NCBI GenBank assembly: GCA_004794655.1
Contig: SMMW01000585.1
Location: forward strand, 10,043,501 to 10,107,500
Reading direction: 5' to 3'
Source of the DNA: Marisa cornuarietis
Lineage: Eukaryota > Mollusca > Gastropoda > Architaenioglossa > Ampullariidae
DNA length: 64,000 bases
In this document: positions 39,250-51,515 of the stretch, in pieces
Numbering within the stretch: position 1 is the stretch's first letter
Layout of the letters: each line of letters opens with the position of its first letter
The notes under the pieces: model-generated
Told to the model about the DNA's origin: nothing
The model's input: only the letters and a program-made list of their open reading frames with translations
The model's database searches: none
Position numbers and translations under genes: made by a program

Positions 39250-41292
39250 ATGTCAGAAATAAAAAGTATAATGAAGAAATCAAGAAGAAAAAACAGGACG
39301 CGGAGTCATACCATTGTGGATCAAGATGAAGAAAGGAGAAAAATCTGTGCATCGATCTTGAAGGGTGCGTAATACTATTATCACAATAAGTGTCAGATCA
39401 TATTTGTTAGCCAGCAAAGTAATAACATTTAGTTTTCTTATTATTATTTTGTTTTCTTTAAGTAAAGTTTATACATAAATCTGTGTATGCATTTTAAATG
39501 TACATCATTAAATGACAGATTGTCATAATTTAACTCTTAAATATAGTTTTTCAGGCTCATGCTGAGTCCCCTAGCGGAGAAGGTGCAGTTTTAGTACGTG
39601 ATAAGTTAGAAGGGAAAAGAGTCATTGCTCATCTAAGTGCAAGTCACCAGTTAAGGGCTGAACCCAAAGATCCCCATTCATCATTATCATCATCGGATTC
39701 TGAACCTCAACAGAAAACTGACAAATACAAACGTAGAAAATTGAAGAACAGTAAAGAAGTAAGTATCCTTTCATTAGCTGTATTATTTTTCACTCTGAAT
39801 AACATGGCTTATTTACATGGAGAAATAATTACAGAAGAAAAAATAACCCTAAACCCTTTTGCATGCAGTGTTATTACTGCATTTTATATTTACTGCTAAG
39901 AAACATACCATATGGCTTTAGTAATATAGAGTGGATCATAATGCATTCTGCTCTTCTTTGTATTCTTTCTAAACTTCCACATATATACATAATCGCAGAA
40001 TACACAAACATAATCTTTAATTGTAATTTGTAAAGCACAACACTTGCACAAGTTGAAATCCTTGAAGGTCTAAAAGGGTACCATTTTTTTAATGACTGGG
40101 TAGAGCTCATTACAAGATATTACTTCAAAAAAAAAATTTGGGGTCAAAACGCACTTCTGTTCTTTAGGTAAACACCTGCTAACCTAATGCAGAGAAAGAG
40201 ATCAAAATCATGAAATTATATTTGTACACATCTATGCCTAATTAACATATGGACTCTTTTACTGGGTGAAACCTTATCATAAATGTATCTATGAACAATC
40301 TTGATGTCTGAGGTATCGTTAGAAACAAATTGTATTCCACTAGATCTTTATGTCAATTCGTTTGACATGTCAATGTGAACTTTCTTAATTTTTCTTATGC
40401 TTTTTATATAAATAATTATATAATGGGTTCAAGTTGATGGGATGAACAAAAAACTTGGCATGATAATCAGAGTGTAGCTACCACATATCTTTTTGGTGAA
40501 AGGCAAAACTCAGACCATGCGACACCTCTCCTCTGCTAGCTTCTCTGGCTGCCAGAATGTTTGGAATTCTTTTCCCATTTCTCACTAAACTATCCCTGCC
40601 TTCAAAGCCCTTAAATCTGGCTTGAAAACCCATCTGTTTAAGAAATATCTTGCATAATAAGGAGGACTGTTCTACTCACTCTTCAGTTCTTCATCCATGC
40701 ATTAGTTCATGTTTTGACATAGTGTCATCTGTTTGCTGACGCTTTTGTTTCTTGTATAGGCTGTCAATTTTTGTGTAGTCTTTCGTGTGCAATATATTTA
40801 GCTCACATCCACACAGTGAACTGTGTTTTACAAATTCAGTCATTATTATTAACAATTACATAATAAACCTTAATACTAAAAAATTCTTTTCAGAAATCAG
40901 CTGAAGAGTCCCACTCAAAAGTCAGTCAGCATTTGAGGGTTGCTCATTCATATGCATTTGTAAGTTATAAAGTAGTAATGTCATTTGTAAGTTATAAAGT
41001 AGTAATGCCATTGGCATTAATTTTAGATAGATTTAGATGAATGATTTCATATGTGAAATAATTATGAACTATTTATTTAGAAAGAACCTTTTTTCTAAGC
41101 AAACTATGATAAGGACTATTTTTTTAAACAGTAATTTAGTGCAGCTTCAATAATGTAAGTTACAAATAACTTTATTTAGTAACTTTTTATAAACATGTAA
41201 TGTATGGAGCACAAGAGCAATAATTTCTTTGATCAAATTTTTACAAATTCATTTATACATTTTATCAAATTTTAATAAAATTTGTATTCATG

Positions 41293-41329
<37 letters not shown>

Positions 41330-44300
41330 CACATGTGTTTTGCAGTTAACAAAACCAACAATTTCTAAGGCAAGGAACACAGAGTTGGCAAGCTGTGGTG
41401 GCTGCATCACCAGGCGTCGTCTGACAGTATGATCATTTATGTGATTAAAATTCTTTGGTTGTTAAGTCTACACGGCAGCAGTTGCAGTACTCTATTATTG
41501 TGATTCATAGTTTGTATTGTTTTTTAAACAATGATATTTTATACAGACAAACATTTACATCTTTTTTGGAACTTGCTTTTATAGCCAGATTTTGTTTTTA
41601 GCTTAATAATTCAGCCCCTAGTTAATGGTCTGTGTGCTTTCCAAAACAAAAAACAAAAAAAAAACAGAACAACTCTCCATTACCTTCAATATTGTTACAA
41701 GTTATGTCCTCATTCATTTAGTGATTCTGGTGGTATTGTGGTAGAGACAAGTTATAAGAGTGGGGATCTTTCATCAAAATCATCAGTCTTCTTTGTACCG
41801 TCTGGCACGTGAGGCGACAGCAGGGGACCTCTATCTGGCTCTGTCTGCTGCTGTTTTGGGGGCTGTCTCAAGTGATAGGCATCTGTTCTTGAGGTCCTTT
41901 TCAATGGTTTGGCTCGATGTCTCTTTGGGCCTCACTTTGTTCCTCTTTCCCTGCACACCGCATGCCTCCAGACTTAATCCCCAGAACAGCCCTGCGATGG
42001 ACACCGCAGGGAAAGAGGAACAGAGGTGGCTCACAGAGATGTGGTGGGGGATCTTTATAAACCTTAAAATTTAACTAAGTCACACTATATGGCTCCAATT
42101 TAAATAAAGTTTTCATATTGTAAGATCATTTCTCATTTTTCTTCTATGCTGCAGATGTGACCTCATGTCACTGTACAGTCATTATGTTTCAGAGAAACAT
42201 TGGACTATTTAACCCAGGCAGAAAATCCAGCACTATTGTCAGAGGTGATGCATTTAATGTAAACATTAAGGATGCGGTGAGCATTTTTCACTCTCCATTA
42301 GCAAAGCCTTCCATTTGTTTAAATCTCCCTTATTTTTTTCAGGCAGTCAGTTTTATTTCGGTTCACAGTTTAAGAATGGGATATTTGATAATATATTAGA
42401 GTTTAACCATTTTGTTTTCTTTACTTTCAGATCCGATACCAGTCTCTGAGTCTATTCAAAGAGATGTGGACATAACTCTGCAGAAAATCCTTGATCATAG
42501 TGATGTTGACTATGAAACTGAAAGGTTAATATAACTGACATTCTTTTCATTATAAAAGAGTACATTTTTATGCATGCACCTTGCATTAACAGTTGACAGA
42601 ATGATCTACTTTTTTAGCCAATATTAGTTTTAACTGCTTAATAAGTTTGTTTTTTTGTAGTTTGTGATATGTGAAATATGTGTGAAAAAGTTCTTTCATG
42701 CCTTATGTTCCTTCTGATATCTATCCAAATCCTCACCTTTAGCAAACATTGCCAGTGATAAAGGTAGTTTCTAGATTTGATGCAGAGAAGAATTCAAAGT
42801 GTGCTGCTGTGGAAATGTAGATGTATCTGATTGTTTTGTGGCATTGCATAGGAAGAAACCAGCCATGGTCCTCAATATTTTTAATGTCATCACAGTTTTT
42901 GTGAGTTTTGAGCATGAAGGATTAAAATTGAGTTGAGAAAGGGATGCAAGGAGATTTGGTCATCTTTTATCTTCAGAGATGACAGTGGTATGCAGTTGAT
43001 GGTAACACCATCATCTCACCATCAGGATGTCTCATGTCTCAGTGTCACATCTAGAAGGTAAAGAAACAGTACTCTTTGTCTTTGTTATGCATGTGTGTGA
43101 GTGTGTGTGTGTGTGGGCACATGCATGTTTGTAATTATATGCATGTAAGTCAATGAAGGGATGTGTTGGACACATGGATGATCCACTGATTTCCTTTAAC
43201 GTAATGGAGTGGGGGTATTTACTGTGTAATTCTGACCACTGTTTGTAAAGAAACAGTGACCAAAAGTTGCATGATGACTGGTCAACAGTCAGGACCATGG
43301 GTTAGAGACCCATTGTTGGTTTAAGTCCATACAAGTTACTCAAAGTTCTTGTTTAAATTGTTTAATATGTTGTTTATATGTATATATATATATATATTTA
43401 AATCACTTTTAGTATATGAATATGAGATAAGTCAAAAATCCATGCAAAATCATGTTTATTTTTTTATTTCTGTTCACCTAGTGCCTCTTCAAATAATGGA
43501 TCAATTAATTTTCAAGAGAGAATGCAGGAAGTTCCCATCTGTGCAGATTCAGAAAACTTATTTCCAAAGGTGTCTTATGCTTTTTTGTTGGAAGATGGGC
43601 AGTGATTCCTTCAGCATTTGCCATTAACAGAAATAATTGCTGCTTGTCAGTCAGCACCCAAATTTTAGAACATCCTTATCATCTTTCAAGTGTTACTCTT
43701 TTAAAGATTGTTCTAATGTCAAACATAATTTTAAAATGATCATATCATGTTTATCATATCTGTCTTTCTTACATCTGCCATCATAATTTATTCAACACAC
43801 GACACAGTTCATCTTTCTGTTTTTGTGACAGCTATTATTTGAAATGTTTTAAATGTTATCCAGACTGTGCCATATAAAGAGTTTGCCAATGGCATGCAGT
43901 CAGAGTTGACTTCTCAGCTGAAGAAGCATTTCACACACAGAGGTTAGTAAAGTTTTCTGCTTATTTATGTTAAAATATCTTTATAATAAGTATCTTTCTA
44001 AATACATATATATATAGCTGAGTCTTTTTTTCTGAGTCTGTATTCTTAACTTTTATATCGTTTGTACTCTCACAGGGGCTGCTAGACCAGAAACTGTAGA
44101 TTTATGAACAGATAAAATATGCTCATGTTTGGTGGATTTCTTCATGACAGTCATATAAAAAATGTTTGCCACATACAAGCCCATAATTGAAACCATGTAT
44201 GATTGATTAAAAAATCTTTTCTGAGAAAGTACCAGAGTAGGCACATGTTTAACATACACCTTGTGAAAGCGGAGCTTGATTGTTTCTTTGCATGTTTCAG

Positions 44301-47300
44301 ATTTACTTAGAGAGACATGTATGGAACTAAAGAAATTGTTGAATGAGAAACAGAGGTGAGCTTAATGTGAACAGCACCTGTTTCCACCTAAAAACAACTC
44401 TCTTTTTTAAAATGGTCATGCATCCATTTGAAAACATCTTCAAACTTTATAAAACTTTACCATGTATGGTAACAGTGTCTTTTCTGCTTTGCAGAAGTAT
44501 TTCAGAGAAGCATATGTTTGTTAGAAGTTCTACACCACAGCCAGGTTCTCTTCCCCAGTCTCTTTCAGAAACTTTCTCTATTTTGGATGAAGGTATTTAA
44601 GATTCTGATTATTGAAGACAGAATGATGAGAGTTTTCGTGATAATATTTATGTAAATAGTGCCATAGAGCAGAGGTTTTTGGTACGCGTACCACTATGCA
44701 AAGGTATGATGGGTGGTATGCGAGCACCATGTGCCAAAATAAAAGGATGTGTATATAAATTTTACGGGGACTGTATGTAGGGTTCAGAGGTGGTACTCGG
44801 TGAATTCGAATTTTCAAAAGTGGTACTCGTCTGGAAAAGTTTGAAAACCACTGCCATAAAATATATACTACTGGTAATGGTTTAGGTTTTTACCTCACTC
44901 TTCTTTGCTTTATTTGAACTAATTGAAAAAATGATTGTGTATTTTTTTATAGAACAGCTTAGGTTGCAAGCTTGCTTGAAAATTATTAGGAAGATTAACT
45001 TCAGACTTTCTGTAACTGCTAGATATTGTCAAAAGCCACCACGATGAAATGGGTTGATTTGGATGTCCTATCGAGAGAGCTCTCATCAGGCTGCCAGTTC
45101 AGTTTCAGCCTTGCTGCTTCTGAATGCTGGCATGTGTGAATGAATTGTGATTGTATGCAGGTCTGTGCTGTAATTAGCTGAGGGTCTGGCCTGTGGTGAT
45201 CTGTGTTGCAGAAGTGAATGTGTGGTAGTGGTGTTGGTTGTGCAGTTTTTGATTATTGTTATAACTGTTTGAGCTGCTCCCTGACTGCACTTAAGCATAA
45301 ATAAAGTTGTATTGTTTCCCTACTTTGCAACAGACTTTCAAGAAAAGAGGACTAGGAGTGTAGAACTTGTGAACAGAGGAGTTTCTGCTGCACATTCCAT
45401 CAAAAGACTAGCATCTGTTTCACTGACTTTGAATTGTTCCCCTTCCCAGAAACGAGCATCTGTTTCACAGACTTTAAATCAGTCCTCTTCCCAGAAACGA
45501 CCATCTGTTTCACAGACTTCGAATCATTCCCCTTCCCACAGTCTGTTTGCAACCTCTGAAACACTTCTGGCACCTGTCCTGATTTGCCCTGCTGAACAGC
45601 AGTGCAGGATTCTGGAAACTAACCAAGTGGCAAAAGAGACTAATCATAAGCCAAAAGACTGTGGACATAAAGAAGCAAAAATCTGTTTGCTGAGCACTGA
45701 GGATGTGGCTGGAGATGATTCTGCACTCTCTCTTCTTCACTGCAACTCGCTTCTTTCCAGGTTAAATGCCTTACAAGGTAAGAAAAAAAATATTGCCTTT
45801 CTGTTCCTGCTATATTCAGAACCATGATGGGAAATTTGCATTCTTAGTTATAAAAATAAACAAACATTTACTTGAACAACTTTGAGAATGTTGCTGTATA
45901 AAGAATAATTTTTTTTATAAATAAAAACTGCAGCAGAACTACACTGTAAAATCAACACGTCCCTTCAGCATGAATGGATTTTGGACACTCATTTTATCAT
46001 TTTAAGGTTAGCAGCAATAACAACAAAACCCTATAAAGCTTCCATCTGGAATTATAGATATAGCACTAGCATGGAATTTAACATTTCTTTGCTGCTGTTA
46101 TATAATAACTTATCATTTCTGAAAACAATACTGGTAGTTAAACCGTGTGATGTTTATTTTTGTCAGGTGCCAAAGAAAAAAGAATGAAAATGCCAAATGG
46201 GGATAGTTGTAGTTTACCAAAAAGGCCTGACCTTACAAGGGCCAATTGCTACAATGATTTGGCTTGTGGTCAAAAGAAATATGACAATGCTCACATCACC
46301 AGGGGGCACAAAGAGAATTTGAGGTGTGATAAAAATGTTGAAGAATCCACTTTTGACTCTGGGAGGGAGCAGCAACTTCCACCATGGTTTTGTGTCAAAA
46401 AAAGTTGTGTGTTTTGTGAACCTCACCAGTCGAAGGTAAATGAGTTTCACTGTGGTCTATTTTTGAAGATAGAGTTAATTGGGTTAAATAATAATATTCT
46501 ACATTTCTTGACTGACTAATGTTAAAACTATAGAACACAAACAGGTTTGCAAATAAAATGAGTATCATGTGCTATTTCTTTTCCCACTTGCCTACATTTA
46601 TTTTCTTTCCTGGGAGACCATCACTCAGTTCCTTATTCTGTCACCCAGGTTGTTGTTGACTATAAAACGGAAGCTTACTTGGCTCAAAGCTGTCAGGCAC
46701 TTACATTTCTGAAAAGAATGTTTGCGTTTTTAAAAGTCTTTTCTTTTTTTACAAAAAAGGCAGCAGTAGCAGAGTTTTGTCACAGACCAGAGTGTGCATC
46801 AAATTTTGTGGAGAATTTGTATGACAGTCACTTGATGATGAAGGACATGCTCTGGAATATCTCTAGCACAAAAAGCAGTGCATGCCATAAGGTAAGTGGA
46901 ATCATAAAACAGTGCTCAGTACCTCAGGATACTGTTATCTAGTACATCTATTTGAAAATTCTCGCAGTAGTGACTAGTTTCCATATGTGTCTATCGCTAT
47001 ATGCTTAAGCTTCAGCTATTATTTTTGTCTTATTAAGCTTGATATATGTTAAGAAAGTTGCTGTGTCAATTCCTTATTGTTACTGTTCTTGTGATCATTA
47101 TCATCATCATTGTCATTTTATTTGCACAATGTTAATAAATATTCTTACTTGAATTTGATCAAGTGTGAAGCTTCAGAGGACCTCAATCACAAAGTCATGT
47201 TCTCTAACCATCAAGATGGGATTTTCTTGGATGAATTTGATGACAAGAGTGACAAAAGGTTCAAAGGAACTAATTCATTCACTCAGTTGTTGAATGTTGA

Positions 47301-47451
47301 AGACTGTGATCATGACCTGCTCCCTCCTTCAGGAGATGCTCCTTCCTGGTGCTCAGAGTGGAAACCTTTAGATATTTTGCCAGCACTGCAGAAGCCTTCA
47401 CTTGACACCCCAAGCCCTCCTGCAAGAATGTCTCCTCATAAACTGTACTGA
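39250..47451 (+). CDS. Unrecognised multi-exon protein, head-to-head with RSPH14
   Basis: Exons: 39250-39364 (tentative first), 39555-39758, 40894-40959, 41346-41426, 42193-42276, 42431-42524, 43482-43569, 43864-43942, 44301-44355, 44495-44592, 45334-45777, 46167-46435, 46649-46891 and 47164-47451 (TGA). Exons 2-5 join in phase, as do exons 6-14. The 1-2 and 5-6 joins do not, so an exon or donor is missed there. About 700 aa. I do not recognise the family. Visible: a basic N-terminus (MKKSRRKNRTRSHT), ARNTELASCGGCITRRRLT then NIGLFNPGRKSSTIV, acidic IQRDVDITLQKILDHSDVD, a helical LLRETCMELKKLLNEKQ, three 15-residue Ser-rich repeats in exon 11, paired cysteines (CVFC; CHRPEC), and an acidic C-terminus with APSWCSEWKPLDILP. 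The Ser/Lys-rich, disordered look suggests a fast-evolving nuclear protein (inference). AATAAA motifs at 48226 and 48672 could end the transcript. Confidence 0.7.
40490..40860 (+). mobile_element. Degenerate LINE 3' fragment, same family, in intron 2 of the unnamed gene
   Basis: The + strand reads CQNVWNSFPISH, a stop, then TIPAFKALKSGLKTHLFKK. This is the C-terminal signature of a CR1/L2-like reverse transcriptase (compare KSALKTHLFLEHYS at 4101). A short ATTATTATT end lies near 40845-40853. Confidence 0.7.
40955..41012 (+). repeat. Tandem duplication of the exon 3 splice donor
   Basis: A 27-bp unit, GTAAGTTATAAAGTAGTAAT plus about seven more bases, occurs twice. GTAAGT at 40960 is the donor of exon 3, and a second GTAAGT is at 40987. 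The 27 nt between them are open in frame and would add VSYKVVMSF. Confidence 0.85.
41293..41329 (+). repeat. (TA)n(TG)n tract just before exon 4 acceptor
   Basis: About nine TA units pass into about nine and a half TG units. The tract ends 16 bp before exon 4 (41346), in the place of the polypyrimidine tract. Confidence 0.9.
41745..42050 (-). mobile_element. Non-LTR retrotransposon C-terminal fragment (second family)
   Basis: The minus strand reads VRPKETSSQTIEKDLKN, then CLSLETAPKTAADRARWRSL and SPHVPDG. This is a familiar LINE ending of the type RGRPKETW...TAADRxRWR, distinct from the CR1/L2-like copies. It lies in an intron of the unnamed gene, antisense to it. A 17-bp inverted repeat (TGTTCCTCTTTCCCTGC at 41938-41954, complement at 42006-42022) sits at its 5' side. 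Confidence 0.7.
44662..44861. mobile_element. hAT-type MITE in intron 10 of the unnamed gene
   Basis: The element spans 44670-44853. The left end is CAGAGGTTTTTGGTA. The right end read inward is CAGTGGTTTTCAAAC. The flanking 8-mers CCATAGAG and CCATAAAA agree at six positions. The interior repeats GGTACGCG and GGTGGTATGCG/GGTGGTACTCG in direct orientation. No coding capacity. Confidence 0.7.
45411..45545 (+). repeat. Three 45-bp coding tandem repeats
   Basis: Units 45411-45455, 45456-45500 and 45501-45545. They encode ASVSLTLNCSPSQKR, ASVSQTLNQSSSQKR and PSVSQTSNHSPSHSL. Unit length is a multiple of three, so copy-number change would keep the frame. Confidence 0.9.
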
Positions 47452-49110
47452 AGCCAAAACATGACTGCATCTTGCTAGTAATGTTCTGAGAAGGCAGAAC
47501 TACTATGCCTTCATTTGTTTGGTTATTTGTTTATTGATGCATCTTGAACGTGCATATACAGTAGTTTAAACACACACATACACACTTTCTTTTTCTCATA
47601 CAGATTCACAAGTATTTATGAATACATATTCTGACATGAATATTAACATCCATGCTTAATTTCACATTCAAACTGTGTCAAGATATAGTTCATAGTACAT
47701 TCTGCCTGGCATCTCACTATTATTAGAGTTTGCCAGATGTTTATCCATTGGTGCCTTTTCATCTTCCAATTCTCACCAGAAAGTGAAGAAGTAGACAGAG
47801 GGTGTGTGTACACATGGGCATGTGCACGATGAGCAAGAAGGTACAAACATTTTTCTTATAGAGGCCAAAGAATTTGACCTGAAACATTTGCACAGATACA
47901 AAAGCAAGGACACAAAAGCAATTGATGTCCATCATTTTTTGTGATCTTTGTCTTTTTTGTATGATTTGTCAGGGTTTATTCCTGTAAAGAATGTGATTAT
48001 GTGGCAGTGATACTTTATTGTTTCCACTTTGTGTTTTTTTAAATAGTTATTAATGCTAGGAGTGCTTAAAGGTACATGACAAGTTTAAACGCCAGAAAAT
48101 GTCCAAATGTACTAAAAATGTTTAAATGTGTGAGAAAATTTAAAGAATTCTTTTCCAAAGTTACTATTCTTTTTAATGAAAAGCTTTTCTCCTGGTTTCA
48201 AAGTACCTTGGAGAAAGCTGTACCAAATAAACAAAATAATGAAACAGTGGACTGGTGTGCTGTATAGAGGAAACTGAATATGTGCACAGAAGTAAAGCTG
48301 TTATTTGGGATGTGTGCTCTTGTGTTAGATCACTTCCCCTGTGGATCTGCAGAGAAACAGTTTATGTTTATACATGTATGGCTGAATGTTTCTTATCCAG
48401 TTTAATATCAGTTAGCTCCTTTTTTTAAAAGTATAAAATCCTTCATTGTCATTCTGAAGTTTAAGGTGGTGTTCATATATAAGGGCTTTTGCATAGTTCC
48501 ATTGTGCTATTTCCTATAGAATTTGTAGCATAACTTAAGGTGGGCGGGAGGTGGGGGGCCCTTTGAACACGTGTTCTGACATGACTCCCCACCCACCCCT
48601 CTGTACTCTGACCGTGACAGTAGCTACTTCGACAGATTCTCACACCCTTGCTGCAGCTATCCTCTCGAAGCAATAAAGAATCAGTCTCTGTTTATATCAC
48701 TCTTGTACCTGTACTACCCGAGTTGTCAGCCGACAGCTGCTCACCAGAGTCCGGCAGCAAATGCAGCTGACCAGCCAGCCACATCGGTATAAGTTGCCGA
48801 CGTCATCCAGACTGGATGATCCAGTCGACAAATATCAACACAGCACACAGGACCTTGATTCACAAAGTAAGCCCTGCCTACAGTTTTACTTCTGTTGATG
48901 TAATCAGCAAAATATTCATGCAACAACAACGTGCGTCTTCTGGTGTTAATTTTACGTTTTGTAGACCGGCCGGAGTCTGAATGGCCAGAACACACCAGAT
49001 GAACAATTGTCGATAAAAGAAATTTATAAACACGAAAATTCAAGTCGTGGTGAGAGAAACCAGCTTCAGTGAAATGAACCCCCTATCGACCTACACCTTC
49101 GAAATTTGAG
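47452..49110. other. 3' UTR and downstream region of the unnamed gene
   Basis: No further coding exon was recognised. AATAAA occurs at 48226-48231 and 48672-48677 on the + strand. GC and CpG rise from about 48540. A minus-strand open frame at 48741-49043 matches no family I know and is probably chance. Confidence 0.4.
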
Positions 49111-49256
49111 ATGACCAGTGGCGTAGGAACAGGGGGGGGGGCAAGGGGGCAGCCGCCCCCCCCAAAAAAGATTAAAGAATGTGAACGTTATTCATTGTCA
49201 GCATGGAGCTTGCCCCCCCCCCCCAAAGCCGAGCATCTTCCTACGCCACTGATGAC
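49111..49256. mobile_element. 136-bp MITE with CAGTGGCGTAGG ends and 5-bp duplication
   Basis: The element spans 49116-49251 and starts CAGTGGCGTAGGAAC. It ends CTTCCTACGCCACTG, the inverted form of CAGTGGCGTAGGAAG. ATGAC flanks it on both sides (49111-49115, 49252-49256). The interior has long G and C runs. A second copy in inverse orientation is at 61061-61210. Confidence 0.9.
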
Positions 49257-50762
49257 GTGTTGTGATTGTGCAGTTGCTATTTGCCATACATTACTAAAGT
49301 TTTCGACGCCTATAGTTTTATTATTAATTGAAAAATAACAAATCCTCACGGACAACAACAAAATTGTCGCAGGCTAGACCTTGTAACCTCTCTTAAAGTC
49401 CACAATACGAAAACAATGCTGTTTGTTTCAGGACAGGAGACCCATGTACTCAGGACAGAAACAACAGTTGGATCAGAAATGTGGCGTAACAGCCACTAGA
49501 AACTTATCTCACTGCGTAAGAAGCTGATGTTAAATTATCTCTCACAGATTCATTGTCAGTTGTAATAATCATGCAGCAAACGCAACAGCAACTGCTAACC
49601 CGACCCGACGTCAGAATTATTTTAAAAAATACTGGCGTAAGTTTATTACATTAAAAAAAATTATTTGGCTTAGTTTATTACATTTTTTTTACAAATGATT
49701 GTGGCTAGATTATTATTTTACAAATTTTTGCGAACAACTTCGTTTCGAAAGTGAGATTTTTTTACATTTTCACTTTAGATCATTGTTACGATGGTGAATA
49801 ATGTCATTTGCTAATCCTGCTTTGATTATCCTATTATTTAATTTTACAGAAGCCGTTTTAAAAAAATCTATCAAGCTTTGTACTCGACATCTCACGTTTT
49901 GATAAGAAAAGGTTTGTAGAATGTCGTCTGTCAGTATCACCCGTTACTAACAAAAAATAAATAAATAAATAAAACAAAAACTAAAAATGCAAAAAATCGT
50001 GAGGTTTTTTCTGACCGAAGAGTAAATGCGTATCTGTCTGTATGTATAGTCGACAAAACGCTCGCTTGCGCTGGACACTAACGAGGGTAAAGAGAGTGAG
50101 AGATGTGGAACCGCTGACTAGTCCAGCCACTAGCGACCAGTGAGTCCAGCAGTAGCATGAAGAACTGGCCGTCAACATCTTCACACCCATTCCCTCTTTT
50201 TCTATTCCGGGTAAACCACGAGAAGCGCACGTTTCATGCAGTCGTCAATAGAGAGAGAGAGAGGATTTTAAAAACATCCGCAGGCAGTGACGTAATTGGA
50301 CGTAGAGTTTTTGTCGTGCTCGTCCTTCACTTCCGCTGTCCGACGAGCTAATTGGAACCTCGGGCCAGCAACAGCTTATAGATTTTAGATACAGAAATCA
50401 TAGACGTCTGTGATTTTAGACGTCAAACAAAGTGAGGCATGCGGTAGTTCCGAGTGGAAACGGATGCTGAGGGCGACTCAGTACTGTCAGGTCTGCTCCC
50501 GTACCCTCCCTGAGGCCTACGAGGTGCAAACTTGGATGATGGATGGTGGCAGGAGGGAGAAGAGGGGGAAAGAGCTGTCGGAGACAGTGTCTGTGAATGT
50601 GCATCCTGTTTCCTAAGCTGCGGCTGGTCTCGGAGAGTTCACCCAAGGTAAGGTCGCGGGACCGTGGATGTAAAAGGTCTCTTTTAGTCTTACAGTGCTG
50701 AAGCTCACACTAACGTGTCTACACTGAATCCGTTTTCGCACACACGTGATTTGAAAAGCGTG

Positions 50763-51385
50763 CACTTGATAATACGTCACACCAATGAGTCGGTTTTCAC
50801 AGTGACGTGTCGAATAAGCCTCCGTCGTCATATGACTTCCATTTGCGTCACTGGCAGACGCTGCCTGAACAAGGAAGATCACGATCTTCCAGGTTCGTCT
50901 TCGTTCCAGACCTACTGTAGCCATTGCTGTAGCTGCCACGTGGTAATGTTTTTACTGTAGCCGGCATCCTGTCATTGTCAGGGTCATTATCGTTAACATA
51001 TTCCTGATTATCATTTACATGATCACTCCTACAAGTTTAAACCATAAAAAATGAAGTAGCACTGATAGTTAATTTTGTGTGTGCGTGCGTGCGTGTGTGG
51101 TGGGTGCCAACTTGCCTCAGGAGAATGTAGTTACAGATGACCGAACCCGGAGAAGTAAAAGCGAGCTGATGGTGGAGTTGGAAGAGATGCTCGTGATTAG
51201 AAACAAGCCGTCACTCGACAAAACGTCACACAATGGTGTTCAAAGAGTCAGTTTTCTCATAAACAACCGACATTTGATAATACGTCACACAAAGTTGATT
51301 ACCATAGTGACGTGTAGGATGAACTTTGGTCGTCATGTGATTTCTTTCTGCGTCATTGGCAAGCGCTGTCTAACAAGGAAGCAGA
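50763..51385. repeat. Duplicated about 120-bp segment, spaced about 508 bp
   Basis: Copies at about 50763-50885 and 51271-51385 share TTGATAATACGTCACAC, AGTGACGTGT, GTCGTCAT, TGCGTCA and AACAAGGAAG in the same order. In one frame both copies read LIIRHT, VTCR and RRCL- or KRCL-like strings. This may only reflect nucleotide similarity. Confidence 0.75.
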
Positions 51386-51467
51386 TTTCCTAAGTGGCGA
51401 TATTTCGCTATATTCTATTCCAGCTTTCTTGAGAAGGCACGGGAGAAGCAGAACCGATCCTTAAACT

Positions 51468-51479
51468 GTTTAAACAGTT

Positions 51480-51515
<36 letters not shown>

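Noticed and set aside
48741..49043. 100-codon minus-strand frame
   Set aside because: No motif, no conserved family, no neighbouring exon.
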